Assembly: GCA_039984955.1 (NCBI GenBank)
Contig: JBDWTN010000007.1
Span: 558,001 to 622,000 of the forward strand
Direction of reading: 5' to 3'
From: Marinobacter alexandrii
GTDB lineage: Bacteria; Bacteroidota; Bacteroidia; Cytophagales; Cyclobacteriaceae
DNA: 64,000 bases
This document shows, piece after piece, positions 44,449 through 54,214 of the stretch. The translations under genes were made by a program, and so were the position numbers. Position 1 is the stretch's first letter. Each line of letters opens with the position of its first letter. Below the pieces are notes generated by a model. The model saw nothing but the letters and a program-made list of their open reading frames with translations, was not told the origin of the DNA and ran no database searches.

Positions 44449-47226
44449 ATGAACTTATATAAAGATTACATCAAGGAGATTGAGGAACGTAAAGAACAAG
44501 GACTTCACCCAAAACCGATTGAGGATGCTGAATTACTAAGCGAAATCATCGCGCAAATCAAAGATTCAGGTAATGAACACCGAGAAGACTCGCTGAAATT
44601 CTTCATTTACAATACCATCCCTGGTACCACAAGTGCTGCAGGCGCAAAAGCTCAGTTTTTGAAAGAAATCATTCTAGGTGAATCCATTGTTGAAGAAATC
44701 ACACCTGCCTTTGCTTTTGAGTTGTTGTCACATATGAAGGGCGGACCTTCCATTGAAGTACTACTTGATCTCGCTTTAGGCAGTGCTGCTTCTATTGCAG
44801 AAGAAGCAGCAAAGGTTCTTAAAACGCAAGTATTCCTCTACGATGCGGACACCTCCCGTCTAGCGGAAGCATTCAAAAATGGTAATGAAATCGCCAAAAA
44901 TATTTTAAAGAGTTATGCAAAGGCTGAGTTCTTCACGAAACTCCCAGAAGTAGAGGAAGAAATTGAAATTGTTACTTATATCGCTGGTGTGGGAGATATT
45001 TCTACAGATTTACTTTCACCTGGTGGTGATGCTCACTCTAGATCAGATCGTGAGCTACATGGTCAGTGTATATTTGAACACAATAAAGACATGCAGAATG
45101 AACTTTCTGCTCTAAAGGAAAAGCACCCTGACAAGCGCGTCATGCTACTCGCTGAAAAAGGGACAATGGGTGTTGGTTCGTCAAGAATGTCAGGAGTCAA
45201 TAACGTAGCACTATGGACAGGCATCCAAGCCAGCCCATATGTCCCCTTTATCAACATTGCTCCAATCATTGCAGGCACGAATGGAATTTCTCCAATCTTC
45301 TTAACCACAGTTGGTGTTACAGGGGGTATCGGGATTGACCTTAAAAACTGGGTGAAGAAGACAGATGCCGAAGGTAATGTTATTATGGACTCAGATGGTG
45401 AACCTGTTCTTGAGGAAGCTTATTCTGTTGCTACAGGAACTGTTTTAACCATCAACACCAAGAAGAAAAAATTGTACAATAGAGACAAAGAGTTGATGGA
45501 CATTTCAGCTTCATTAACTCCACAGAAAGTTGAATTCATTAAAGCTGGCGGATCATACGCCATTGTCTTTGGTAAAAAGATTCAAACATTCGCAGCGAAA
45601 ACATTAGGAATTGAAGCTCCTACAGTATTTGCTACATCGAAAGAGATTTCTCACGAAGGACAAGGTCTTACTGCAGTAGAGAAAATATTTAATAAGAATG
45701 CCGTTGGTACAACTTCAGGAAAAGTATTGCATGCTGGTTCTGATGTTCGTGTTGAAGTGAACATTGTAGGATCGCAGGATACGACAGGTCTAATGACTTC
45801 TCAGGAGTTAGAGGCCATGGCTGCTACCACCATTTCGCCAATCGTAGATGGTGCTTATCAATCAGGGTGTCATACTGCTTCTGTGTGGGACAAGAAAGCA
45901 CAAGCAAACATTCCAAAGCTCATGAAATTCATGAATGACTTTGGCCTCATCACAGCTCGTGACCCAAAAGGTTCATATCATGCTATGACGGATGTGATTC
46001 ACAAGGTATTGAATGACATTACTATTGACGATTGGGCCATCATCATTGGAGGAGACTCTCATACAAGAATGTCTAAAGGCGTGGCTTTCGGTGCTGATTC
46101 TGGAACAGTGGCGCTTGCACTTGCTACAGGTGAGGCATCCATGCCAATCCCTGAATCAGTAAAAGTAACCTTCAAGGGTGCCATGGAGGATTACATGGAT
46201 TTTCGTGATGTTGTTCATGCCACACAATCGCAAATGCTTAAGCAGTTTGGTGGAGAGAATGTATTCCAGGGAAGAATCATTGAGGTTCACCTTGGAACAC
46301 TTACTGCCGACCAAGCATTCACATTCACTGATTGGACTGCCGAGATGAAAGCAAAAGCTTCTATCTGTATTTCTGAAGATGACACTTTGATCGAATCACT
46401 GGAGATTGCCAAGGGTAGAATCCAAATCATGATAGAAAAGGGTATGGACAACAAGAAGCAAGTGCTTCAAGGTCTGATTGATATAGCTAATAAGAGAATT
46501 GCAGAGATTCAGTCAGGCGAGAAATCAGCACTTACTCCAGATGCGAACGCGAAGTATTATGCTGAGGTTGAAATAGATCTTGACGTAGTTGCAGAACCAA
46601 TGATTGCCGATCCTGATGTGAATAATGAAGATGTTTCAAAACGATACACGCATGACACCATCAGGCCTTTATCTTACTATGGTGGAGATAAAAAAGTTGA
46701 TCTAGGATTTGTTGGTTCTTGTATGGTTCACAAGGGTGATATGAAAATCTTGGCTCAAATGCTTAAAAATATAGAAGAGCAACAAGGAAAAGTTGAATTC
46801 AAAGCACCACTTGTAGTCGCTCCTCCTACGTATAACATTGTAGACGAGTTGAAGGCTGAAGGTGACTGGGAAGTATTACAGAAGTATTCAGGTTTCGAAT
46901 TTGATGACAATGCGCCTAAAGGTGAAGCACGTACTAAGTATGAAAACATGTTGTACCTAGAGCGTCCAGGTTGTAACCTTTGTATGGGTAACCAAGAGAA
47001 AGCAGCTCCAGGCGATACGGTAATGGCTACCTCTACTCGTCTTTTCCAAGGAAGAGTTGTTAAAGATTCCAATGAGAAAAAAGGAGAATCATTACTTTCA
47101 TCTACACCTGTTGTGGTTCTTTCTACAGCTCTGGGAAGAACTCCCACAATGGACGAATATAAGGCTGCAGTGAAAGGTATTAATCTGACGAAGTTCGCAC
47201 CTTCCCGTAAGCTCCTTGTAAAATAG
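44449..47226 (+). CDS. acnB: Aconitate hydratase B
   Basis: The 925-residue cytosolic enzyme interconverts citrate and isocitrate. AcnB also acts as 2-methylisocitrate dehydratase in some bacteria. It has the AcnB-only N-terminal HEAT-like domain (about residues 1-160, YNTIPGTTSAAGAKAQFLKEI), the swivel domain, then the catalytic core with GGDSHTRMS and VGSCMVHKGD and the later Cys pair in GCNLCMGNQ, which bind the 4Fe-4S cluster. The ATG at 44449 (MNLYKDYIKEIEERKEQG) gives the normal N-terminus; the in-frame start at 44377 adds 24 untypical residues. A terminator follows. Confidence 0.96.
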   Translation: MNLYKDYIKEIEERKEQGLHPKPIEDAELLSEIIAQIKDSGNEHREDSLKFFIYNTIPGTTSAAGAKAQFLKEIILGESIVEEITPAFAFELLSHMKGGPSIEVLLDLALGSAASIAEEAAKVLKTQVFLYDADTSRLAEAFKNGNEIAKNILKSYAKAEFFTKLPEVEEEIEIVTYIAGVGDISTDLLSPGGDAHSRSDRELHGQCIFEHNKDMQNELSALKEKHPDKRVMLLAEKGTMGVGSSRMSGVNNVALWTGIQASPYVPFINIAPIIAGTNGISPIFLTTVGVTGGIGIDLKNWVKKTDAEGNVIMDSDGEPVLEEAYSVATGTVLTINTKKKKLYNRDKELMDISASLTPQKVEFIKAGGSYAIVFGKKIQTFAAKTLGIEAPTVFATSKEISHEGQGLTAVEKIFNKNAVGTTSGKVLHAGSDVRVEVNIVGSQDTTGLMTSQELEAMAATTISPIVDGAYQSGCHTASVWDKKAQANIPKLMKFMNDFGLITARDPKGSYHAMTDVIHKVLNDITIDDWAIIIGGDSHTRMSKGVAFGADSGTVALALATGEASMPIPESVKVTFKGAMEDYMDFRDVVHATQSQMLKQFGGENVFQGRIIEVHLGTLTADQAFTFTDWTAEMKAKASICISEDDTLIESLEIAKGRIQIMIEKGMDNKKQVLQGLIDIANKRIAEIQSGEKSALTPDANAKYYAEVEIDLDVVAEPMIADPDVNNEDVSKRYTHDTIRPLSYYGGDKKVDLGFVGSCMVHKGDMKILAQMLKNIEEQQGKVEFKAPLVVAPPTYNIVDELKAEGDWEVLQKYSGFEFDDNAPKGEARTKYENMLYLERPGCNLCMGNQEKAAPGDTVMATSTRLFQGRVVKDSNEKKGESLLSSTPVVVLSTALGRTPTMDEYKAAVKGINLTKFAPSRKLLVK

Positions 47227-47253
47227 TTGCTAGATTAATTGTTACGAAATCAA

Positions 47254-47284
47254 AAGCCTGAGTTTCATGACTTGGGCTTTTTTG
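47254..47284 (+). terminator. Terminator after acnB
   Basis: A 10-bp stem with G-U pairs (AAGCCTGAGT at 47254-47263, ACTTGGGCTT at 47270-47279) is followed by a run of T. It lies 27 bases past the acnB stop. Confidence 0.82.
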
Positions 47285-47530
47285 TTGCCCTTTCTTAAAC
47301 TCCTGATTTTAGTATTCTACTTAGAAGGAACTTTAAGAAAGATCTTTAATGTTTATCTTTAAGAATCAATAACTAGTGTTGTTTCGTTAAAGTCATGCTG
47401 AATTCATTTCAGTATCTAGACAAATCGGTTAAAGAAAAGAAGATTCTGAAACAAGTTCAGAATGACTAAATAGATGTATTTCAGACCTTAGCTAAATAAC
47501 ATTGAATCATCACATTAAAATAAATACTCA
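47285..47530. repeat. Rest of the acnB-acnA gap: palindromic repeat
   Basis: I see no gene here. Positions 47392-47466 form an inverted repeat with 26-base arms (47392-47417 and 47441-47466) that match at 21 positions. Its GTCATGCTGAA...TTCAGAATGAC sequence is the common GTCATGCTGAACTTGTTTCAG-type element in Bacteroidota chromosomes. I see no TAnnTTTG promoter before acnA. Confidence 0.65.
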
Positions 47531-50185
47531 ATGCCACAGGATTTTTTAGGAATCGAAAAACAACTACCCTCACAACTTGGCAATCAAAAATATTTTAGCC
47601 TTTTTGAACTTGCCAAAAAGAAAGATGTCGTCAAAACACTTCCTTATTCGATTCGAATCCTTTTGGAAAACGTCATTCGAAATTATGATGGTTTTGCTGT
47701 AACTGAGGATCATATTAATACGATACTTTCATGGAAAGAAACTGCTGGCGTAAAAGACATTCCTTACAGCCCTGCAAGAGTTTTAATGCAAGATTTTACA
47801 GGAGTGCCCGCTGTAGTAGATATCGCATCTATCAGGGCTGAAGTAGCCAGAAAAGGAAAAGACACCTCCAAAACAAATCCCGTAGTTCCAGCTGATATGG
47901 TCATTGATCATTCAGTGGTTGTAGATCATTTTGGTGCAGCAGATTCATACCAAAAGAACGTGGACCTTGAATATGAACGAAACGACGAAAGATACAAGCT
48001 GCTAAAGTGGGGACAGCAAGCATTCACAAACTTTAGTGTGGTGCCTCCAGGCATGGGTATATGCCATCAAGTAAATCTTGAATATTTGGCAAAAGGAGTG
48101 ATTGAAAGGGACGGTTATCTTTTCCCGGACACATTGGTAGGAACTGATTCCCATACCCCGATGGTGAATGGAATTGGAGTTCTTGGATGGGGCGTTGGAG
48201 GAATTGAGGCGGAAGCAGCCATGCTTGGTCAACCGATCTATATGATTCTACCTCAGGTAATCGGTTTAAAAATTACAGGTAAAATGGTGGAAGGTACCAC
48301 TTCTACTGATTTAGTTTTGACCATAACCCGACTACTTCGTGACTATGGAGTGGTGGGTAAAATCGTAGAGGTATTTGGTCCCGGACTAGCAAATCTTGCC
48401 GTCACTGACAGAGCTACCATTTCGAACATGTCACCGGAATTTGGCTGTACAGATACGCACTGGCCAATTGACGAACAGACACTGGACTATATGCGCAGAA
48501 CAAGTCGTCCTGAAGATCACATTGACATGGTGGAAGCTTACGCAAAAGCCAATATGCTTTGGAGAGATGATTCAGCACAAATAGAATACACTGACGTTAT
48601 CGAGTTAGATTTAGGAACTGTAGAACCAACCATTTCTGGTCCTAAGCGCCCACAAGATAAAATCTTGTTGAGAAACGCTAAAACTCAAATGGTTAAGTTG
48701 CTAGATGAGTATGGAGCAAAAGGCCAGAGTATTGAAGTCTCAACAAAAGATCATGGTGACTTCACATTAGATGAATCGTCGGTAGTCATCGCTGCAATTA
48801 CTTCTTGTACCAATACTTCCAACCCAAGTGTAATGATTGGCGCTGGCTTAGTTGCAAAAAAAGCCAATGAGCTTGGCCTTCAAATCAAGCCTTGGGTGAA
48901 AACTTCTCTTGCTCCTGGATCGAGAGTAGTTACAGACTACCTGAACAAATCAGATTTAACCAAAGAACTGGAAGCATTGAGTTTTTACAACGTTGGGTAT
49001 GGATGTACCACTTGTATTGGTAATTCGGGAGACATGATCCCTGAAGTTCAAAAGGCAGTTATCGAGAATAACATGATTGTTTGCTCAGCCCTTTCTGGAA
49101 ACAGAAACTTCGAGGCTCGTATCCACCCAAATATCAAGATGAATTTCTTGGCATCACCAATGCTAGTGGTTGCTTATGCCATAGCAGGCACGACCAACTT
49201 CGACATGAACAATGATTCGCTTGGAGATGACAGAGATGGCAACCCTGTTTACTTAAAAGATATTTGGCCTTCTTCTTCTGAGATCCAAGCAGTAATGACT
49301 GAGGTGCTTAAGCCAGAAGATTACAAATCAAACTATGAGACCATCTTCGACGGAGACGATGCATGGCAAAACCTTCAAGCACCTACAGGTCAAACATACG
49401 ATTGGGATAGTAAGTCAACTTACATCCAAGAAGCTCCATTCTTCCAGAACATTTCTGAAGATGTACCAAACCCTGAGAATATCAGCGGCGCAAAAGTGCT
49501 TCTTCAGATGGGCGACATGGTAACGACAGATCACATCTCGCCGGCTGGGAAGTTTCTTCCAGAGCATCCGGCTGGAAAATATTTGATTGAGAACTCTGTA
49601 GAGAAAAAGGATTTCAACTCATATGGCTCACGACGAGGTAATCATGAAGTCATGATGCGCGGAACGTTCGCGAATGTTCGAATCAAAAATAAATTAGCAA
49701 CCAGGGAAGGTGGCTGGACCACATACCATCCAACTGGTGAAGAAATGACAGTGTTTGATGCTTCTATGAAGTACCAAGAAGCTGACACTCCATTGGTAGT
49801 CATTGGAGGCAAGGAATATGGCTCTGGGTCTTCCAGAGACTGGGCAGCTAAAGGAACACTTCTACTTGGTGTGAAAGCAGTGATTACAGAGAGTTACGAA
49901 CGTATTCACCGTTCCAACCTTGTGGGTATGGGCGTGTTACCTCTTCAATTTCAGGAAGGTGAAACTCAGGATACTCTTGGATTGAACGGAGAGGAAACGT
50001 ATGATATTTCGGGAATATCTAACAACTTGACTCCAGGCAAACTAGTAGATGTTGTTGCAACCAAGAAAGATGGTTCAAAAGTGGAATTCAAAGCGTTGGT
50101 TAGGCTCGACTCAGGCGTAGATGTTGAGTATTATAAACATGGAGGAATTCTCAATTATGTTTTAAGGAATTTCCTTAAAAACTAG
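47531..50185 (+). CDS. acnA: Aconitate hydratase A
   Basis: The 884-residue cytosolic enzyme is of the AcnA/IRP type, unlike AcnB in length and domain order (core first, swivel last). Its iron-sulfur cysteines are in ITSCTNTSNPS and GYGCTTCIGNSG; active-site segments include VGTDSHTPMVNG and YGSGSSRDWAAKG near the C-terminus. Length matches the family. It lies 304 bases after acnB on the same strand but separated by a terminator and a repeat, so it is probably expressed separately. Confidence 0.97.
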   Translation: MPQDFLGIEKQLPSQLGNQKYFSLFELAKKKDVVKTLPYSIRILLENVIRNYDGFAVTEDHINTILSWKETAGVKDIPYSPARVLMQDFTGVPAVVDIASIRAEVARKGKDTSKTNPVVPADMVIDHSVVVDHFGAADSYQKNVDLEYERNDERYKLLKWGQQAFTNFSVVPPGMGICHQVNLEYLAKGVIERDGYLFPDTLVGTDSHTPMVNGIGVLGWGVGGIEAEAAMLGQPIYMILPQVIGLKITGKMVEGTTSTDLVLTITRLLRDYGVVGKIVEVFGPGLANLAVTDRATISNMSPEFGCTDTHWPIDEQTLDYMRRTSRPEDHIDMVEAYAKANMLWRDDSAQIEYTDVIELDLGTVEPTISGPKRPQDKILLRNAKTQMVKLLDEYGAKGQSIEVSTKDHGDFTLDESSVVIAAITSCTNTSNPSVMIGAGLVAKKANELGLQIKPWVKTSLAPGSRVVTDYLNKSDLTKELEALSFYNVGYGCTTCIGNSGDMIPEVQKAVIENNMIVCSALSGNRNFEARIHPNIKMNFLASPMLVVAYAIAGTTNFDMNNDSLGDDRDGNPVYLKDIWPSSSEIQAVMTEVLKPEDYKSNYETIFDGDDAWQNLQAPTGQTYDWDSKSTYIQEAPFFQNISEDVPNPENISGAKVLLQMGDMVTTDHISPAGKFLPEHPAGKYLIENSVEKKDFNSYGSRRGNHEVMMRGTFANVRIKNKLATREGGWTTYHPTGEEMTVFDASMKYQEADTPLVVIGGKEYGSGSSRDWAAKGTLLLGVKAVITESYERIHRSNLVGMGVLPLQFQEGETQDTLGLNGEETYDISGISNNLTPGKLVDVVATKKDGSKVEFKALVRLDSGVDVEYYKHGGILNYVLRNFLKN

Positions 50186-50216
50186 TCTTTTAAGAAGTAA
50201 TCTCATATTGTAAATA

Positions 50217-50268
50217 AAAGCTCTCCTCAAATGCCGATTATTCTAGGCATTTGAGGAGAGCTTTTTTT
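50217..50268 (+). terminator. Very long hairpin terminator after acnA
   Basis: A perfect 19-bp stem (50217-50235 and 50246-50264) has a ten-base loop and is followed by seven T. The arms contain CTCTCCTCAAATGCC and its complement. It lies 31 bases past acnA. The next gene's start (50371) is well outside it. Confidence 0.93.
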
Positions 50269-50370
50269 CGTTTGCCCTTGCTAACCCAAGGTTTATCGAA
50301 ATCCAAATCACTTTCCCTTTTTAGACGACTGTTCACTCTAGCTTTGCTCTTTATAAACTTGAATAAAAAA

Positions 50371-50901
50371 ATGAAAAATTTAGTATTACTTTTTGCAATT
50401 GCTAGCTTGATTACATTTTCTTCTTGTGGCGAAGATGAAGACGTATTTGCAGATAATTCTTCAGTTACACTCAATATTGATGGAACGACCTATAATAAGG
50501 AAGAAAATTTCGCTGTTTCTTTCTCTCAAATAACCTTTAACGATGAAGAAACTTTTCAAATAAATGGAAGTGTTGTGAATGGCACTGATACAGTAGGATT
50601 TTCACTAAGCCTACCAAGCTTCAACACTGGCACTTACACTAAAGCGAATAACACTGACGAAGTAAAATTAAGTATTTCGTTCACAGAGGCCTTTAGTAGC
50701 TACTCTACTGATCCTTTTATTTTTGACGACATAGATACAAGTGTGATTGATTATGAGATAAATATTACTACTTCTAACGATGAAAACGTATCAGGAAACT
50801 TCGATAGTATATTGATGAATTCTGATGGAGAAACTGTTGAAGTAAGTGGTGAATTTGTATCCATCGATGGCCTAGCCGCCTTAGGTGGTTTATTTAACTA
50901 G
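50371..50901 (+). CDS. Lipoprotein of unknown function
   Basis: The 176-residue protein starts at the ATG at 50371 with a signal II peptide (MKNLVLLFAIASLITFSSCG; lipidated Cys19 likely) followed by an acidic export-type stretch EDEDVF. The mature part is rich in Asn, Ser, Thr and Asp and looks beta-structured (NIDGTTYNKEENFAVSFSQI). An upstream in-frame reading from 50251 lies in the terminator and is rejected. The family is not recognised. Confidence 0.72.
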   Translation: MKNLVLLFAIASLITFSSCGEDEDVFADNSSVTLNIDGTTYNKEENFAVSFSQITFNDEETFQINGSVVNGTDTVGFSLSLPSFNTGTYTKANNTDEVKLSISFTEAFSSYSTDPFIFDDIDTSVIDYEINITTSNDENVSGNFDSILMNSDGETVEVSGEFVSIDGLAALGGLFN

Positions 50902-51239
50902 CAATAAGATTTGGTTTAAATCCAAGATAGGCTTCATAACCTATCTTGGATATTTAATTATCAAATTTCATACAATCGTTAGTTTGCACATCAAAGTTCG
51001 TAGTAGTCAATATTCTGATTTTATCTATCTCAAGAGTTATTTACAATACCATCAGAAGTAGCTTCAATTCATAGTCATTAGCACTATACTATTCACCACC
51101 TCATTCCCTATACTAGACTTCTTGAAATCCAAGGATAACTTCATAAACATCATATTAACTTGTTTGTTATGATTATCGCTATCTCATTAAATCATCAATG
51201 AATAGCTTTAACTTTAAACAAACTGAAACAACCTATACT
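50902..51239. other. 338-base gap with a terminator-like hairpin
   Basis: No gene is seen here. The only clear structure is a perfect 12-bp hairpin (ATCCAAGATAGG at 50920-50931, CCTATCTTGGAT at 50940-50951), placed just past the upstream lipoprotein gene. It is followed by only a weak AT run, so it is a plausible but not strong terminator. The remainder is AT-rich with no TAnnTTTG match that I can support. Confidence 0.5.
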
Positions 51240-52034
51240 ATGAAAACTAAAAACCGTGGATTATTATCAATCTTGGCGATAACTATTATTGGTTTTTCAT
51301 GCACAGCTCCATCCAAATCAGAAGAAGGAAGTGCTAGTGAAGAAAAACCAAGCGTAAGCATTACACTCACAAAAGCACCTGCTTCACCAGAATTCCCAGA
51401 CGCTACTTTAACAAAGAGTGACCTAACATTGCTAGAAAACGATTCTATGTTTTCTGTCGATTACAGCTTTGATGTAGCTAACTATGAACTAGGCATTCAA
51501 ACCGAAGATGCTGCTACTAGAGGAATTGCTAATTCTGGAAAAGGACAACACATTCATTTCATTGTCAATAATGGACCATATTCAGCGCACTATATGCCTG
51601 GTGTTAACAATCAATTGGATCCCGGAAATTATGTTGTTCTAGCATTTCTTTCTAGATCATATCATGAAAGTGTGAAAAGTGAAGGAGCATTTCACATTGA
51701 AAATCTCAAGGTAGGTGAGATTGATGGAGAAGAAGCAGACTTAACAGCCCCTCACCTATTCTATAGTCGACCTAAAGGCACATATAAAGGAGAAGATACT
51801 AAGAAAGTAATGCTGGATTTCTATTTGTTAAATACTTCGATTTCTCCGGATGGAAATAAAGTAAGAGCAACAATAAATGGAAGCGAATTCATGATTGATG
51901 AGTGGGCTCCATATTACATTGAAGGATTGCCGATGGGTGAAGTAAATATAAAGTTAGAACTGTTGGATGCTGAGGGAAATGCAATCCCAGGGCCATTCAA
52001 TACGGTTGAGCGATCCGTAACGCTTCAAGAATAA
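51240..52034 (+). CDS. Lipoprotein with a His-rich conserved segment, function unknown
   Basis: The 264-residue protein starts at the ATG at 51240 (the in-frame start at 51198 adds 14 unlikely residues). Its signal II peptide ends IIGFSCTAP. Two beta-rich parts follow: a strand-rich region with GKGQHIHFIVNNGPYSAHYM, and a later part with PHLFYSRPKGTYKG and MLDFYLLNTSIS. Sequences of this kind in Bacteroidota are sometimes called phosphopeptide-binding proteins; that label is not supported by anything I can see. It has its own terminator. Confidence 0.7.
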   Translation: MKTKNRGLLSILAITIIGFSCTAPSKSEEGSASEEKPSVSITLTKAPASPEFPDATLTKSDLTLLENDSMFSVDYSFDVANYELGIQTEDAATRGIANSGKGQHIHFIVNNGPYSAHYMPGVNNQLDPGNYVVLAFLSRSYHESVKSEGAFHIENLKVGEIDGEEADLTAPHLFYSRPKGTYKGEDTKKVMLDFYLLNTSISPDGNKVRATINGSEFMIDEWAPYYIEGLPMGEVNIKLELLDAEGNAIPGPFNTVERSVTLQE

Positions 52035-52054
52035 AATTCATTACGAACAACGAT

Positions 52055-52088
52055 AAAATCCCAGCTTTTTCAGGCCGGGATTTTTTTA
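52055..52088 (+). terminator. Terminator after the 264-residue lipoprotein gene
   Basis: A hairpin with AAATCCC/GGGATTT outer pairs (52056-52062 and 52078-52084) is followed by T-rich sequence, 20 bases past the stop codon. It also lies just before the end of the convergent metalloprotease gene. Confidence 0.75.
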
Positions 52089-53015
52089 TTACTGGGGTAA
52101 CTGCAGTCCCTTAGATTTTAAAAGTGTTTTCCTTCGAGGGCTATTTTGAAGAACGTAGTGCATTCTTTCAATCTGATCATTGGTAAACATATTCATACAA
52201 TCATCTGGGCTCCAGTTCATGTAGTTTTGAACTTGAATTTCTTCACCTCCACAACCTAAAGATAAGCTACAGGTTGTAACAGGTCTATCAACATTTGGCG
52301 TGTCATCGCAATAGTCGTTATTGTCACAATCCTGTGCCCCCCATGGATGTAGTAATCCTAGGTAGTGCCCAATCTCATGAGTCAACGTTCTTCCTAGATT
52401 ATACGTGGATAAAGTATCATTTTCCCCAAAATGAGGAACATTAATGATCACTCCTTCCGCCTGAAAAGGCTCTCCTTTCGCAAGGGCGTCTTTTCCTGGA
52501 AGATCAGTCTCCGGTCCAGTGCCTAATCCCAGAAAAAGATCGGTCAAATCGATATATGGAAGTGTCCATATGTTTAAGTATTCTTCAGGATTCCAATAAC
52601 TATAATATGCGCAATAATCAAATGTTGAATTGGATTCCACTGGATTATCTATCTCCAATAGATTTATCCTAACAATACCATTGGTTGATTTTCCTTCTGG
52701 TGTTTGACTTGCCAGAACAAACTCAATTTTGGCATCTCCTCCAGCTGGATGTTCGTTGAAACCATTGGTTCCTTCTCTCTTACGATAATCATCATTTAAG
52801 CTTTCTATCTGATTTAAAATACGTTCTTCAGATAGATTCCCTCCTTCTCCTATTGATTCATTATTGTGTAAAACATGAACTACAATGGGTATCGTATAAA
52901 TGCCATTGGAAGGGGTTTCCAAATCAGGTTCTTCCTCAATCGGAATTACACCATTGTCCGAGCTGCATCTATTAAACAAGGTCAGGACAAGCGTACAAAT
53001 AAGTAAGTTTTTCAT
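52089..53015 (-). CDS. M43-type (pappalysin-like) zinc metalloprotease lipoprotein
   Basis: The 308-residue protein starts at the ATG at 53013-53015 (an alternative ATG is at 53022-53024), with signal II peptide MKNLLICTLVLTLFNRCSSD. The catalytic site HEIGHYLGLLH is at about residues 213-223 (HExxHxxGxxH zinc ligands), and the Met-turn NYMNW is at about 264-268. Cysteines (CDNNDYC, GCGG) suggest disulfides. Length and order fit the M43 family of extracytoplasmic peptidases. The lipoprotein signal puts it in the envelope or on the surface. It converges with the lipoprotein upstream. Confidence 0.9.
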   Translation of the reverse strand: MKNLLICTLVLTLFNRCSSDNGVIPIEEEPDLETPSNGIYTIPIVVHVLHNNESIGEGGNLSEERILNQIESLNDDYRKREGTNGFNEHPAGGDAKIEFVLASQTPEGKSTNGIVRINLLEIDNPVESNSTFDYCAYYSYWNPEEYLNIWTLPYIDLTDLFLGLGTGPETDLPGKDALAKGEPFQAEGVIINVPHFGENDTLSTYNLGRTLTHEIGHYLGLLHPWGAQDCDNNDYCDDTPNVDRPVTTCSLSLGCGGEEIQVQNYMNWSPDDCMNMFTNDQIERMHYVLQNSPRRKTLLKSKGLQLPQ

Positions 53016-53086
53016 CTTGCTCATTAGTACGTTGAGCAAATAAATCCGTTGAACAAAACGGTAGACAAAAAGTCACTATCCTAATA

Positions 53087-54169
53087 CTAATCTACCCACT
53101 CAGCTACAAAAAGATTGGTATCTCTTGTTCCTCCATTGTTTCTATTGGATGCCCAGACTAAATACTTACCATCAGGACTAAACATAGGGAATGAATCAAA
53201 CGTGTCATCAAAAGTTACTTGCTCCAATCCTGATCCATCGATATTGATTAAGAACAAATTGAAAGGAAATCCCCTTTCAGAGGCATGATTCGATGAGAAA
53301 AGAATTTTATCTCCACCTGGAGTAAAGAATGGTGCCCAATTCGCATTTCCCAAACTTGTGATTTTCTTAGCCTCTGTTCCATCAGCATTAGCAATATAAA
53401 GTTCCATTTCAGTTGGTTGAACCAATCCCTGATCTAACAGATCTTTATATTCTGTAATCTCTTCTTCAGTTTGAGGCCTTGAAGCTCTCCACACAATTTT
53501 ACTCCCATCAGGAGAAAAGAAGGCACCCCCATCATACCCCAATTCATCTGTGATTTGTACTACGTCTGATCCATCCAAATTCATCGTATACAGTTCTAAA
53601 TCACCAGAACGTGTAGATGTGAAAATAATTCTGTCACCATTTGGTGATACGGTAGCTTCAGCATCATAGCCCTCTTCAGTCGTAAGTTGATTAACTATTT
53701 TACCGTTTAAGTCAGCAGTAAAAATGTCATATCCTTCATAAATAGGCCAAACATACTTTCCCGTACTTCTAGACGGAGTAGGCGGGCAAAGGCTATCAGC
53801 TAAGTGAGTAGATCCATACACTATCAAAGAATCCCCTGGTAGGAAATATGCGCACGTAGTTCGACCCAATCCAGTACTTACCATCGGTGGCCTTTTTCCT
53901 TTCTCAACACTATTGATCTCTAAAGTGAAAATTTGGTCACATTCTACACCCCAATCAGCAAAGTCCGATTGAAAAACAAGACTTTTTCCATCAAAACTCC
54001 AGTAAGCTTCTGCGTTGTTTCCTCCCCATGTTAGTTGTCTGACATTTCGCAGATGCACTTCATTTTCATATCTCAATGAGTCAGTACTTGTCTCTTCACC
54101 AGAAGACTTAGTTGACTGTTGGCAAGAAAATAGAATAATGGCGATAGATAAAAATAGAAGGTTCTTCAT
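53087..54169 (-). CDS. TolB-like PD40/WD40 beta-propeller lipoprotein
   Basis: The 360-residue protein has signal II peptide MKNLLFLSIAIILFSCQQS. The rest is a series of propeller blades with PD40/WD40-like repeats, such as SPNGDRIIFTSTRSGDLELYTMNLDG, SPDGSKIVWRASRP, TPGGDKILFSSNH and SPDGKYLVWASNRN. These are typical of TolB C-terminal and related domains that bind partners at the envelope. There is no catalytic domain. The gene is divergent from the M28 peptidase gene, 45 bases apart. Confidence 0.88.
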   Translation of the reverse strand: MKNLLFLSIAIILFSCQQSTKSSGEETSTDSLRYENEVHLRNVRQLTWGGNNAEAYWSFDGKSLVFQSDFADWGVECDQIFTLEINSVEKGKRPPMVSTGLGRTTCAYFLPGDSLIVYGSTHLADSLCPPTPSRSTGKYVWPIYEGYDIFTADLNGKIVNQLTTEEGYDAEATVSPNGDRIIFTSTRSGDLELYTMNLDGSDVVQITDELGYDGGAFFSPDGSKIVWRASRPQTEEEITEYKDLLDQGLVQPTEMELYIANADGTEAKKITSLGNANWAPFFTPGGDKILFSSNHASERGFPFNLFLINIDGSGLEQVTFDDTFDSFPMFSPDGKYLVWASNRNNGGTRDTNLFVAEWVD

Positions 54170-54214
54170 TGAGCATTATATTTAGATCGCGAAAATAAAC
54201 TGTAATTTCATGCT

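Noticed and set aside
50251-50370. N-terminal extension of the lipoprotein gene to a TTG at 50251
   Set aside because: It begins inside the acnA terminator hairpin and delays the signal II peptide by 40 residues; the ATG at 50371 is much better.
51198-51239. N-terminal extension of the 264-residue lipoprotein
   Set aside because: The extra 14 residues precede a standard signal II peptide that begins at 51240.
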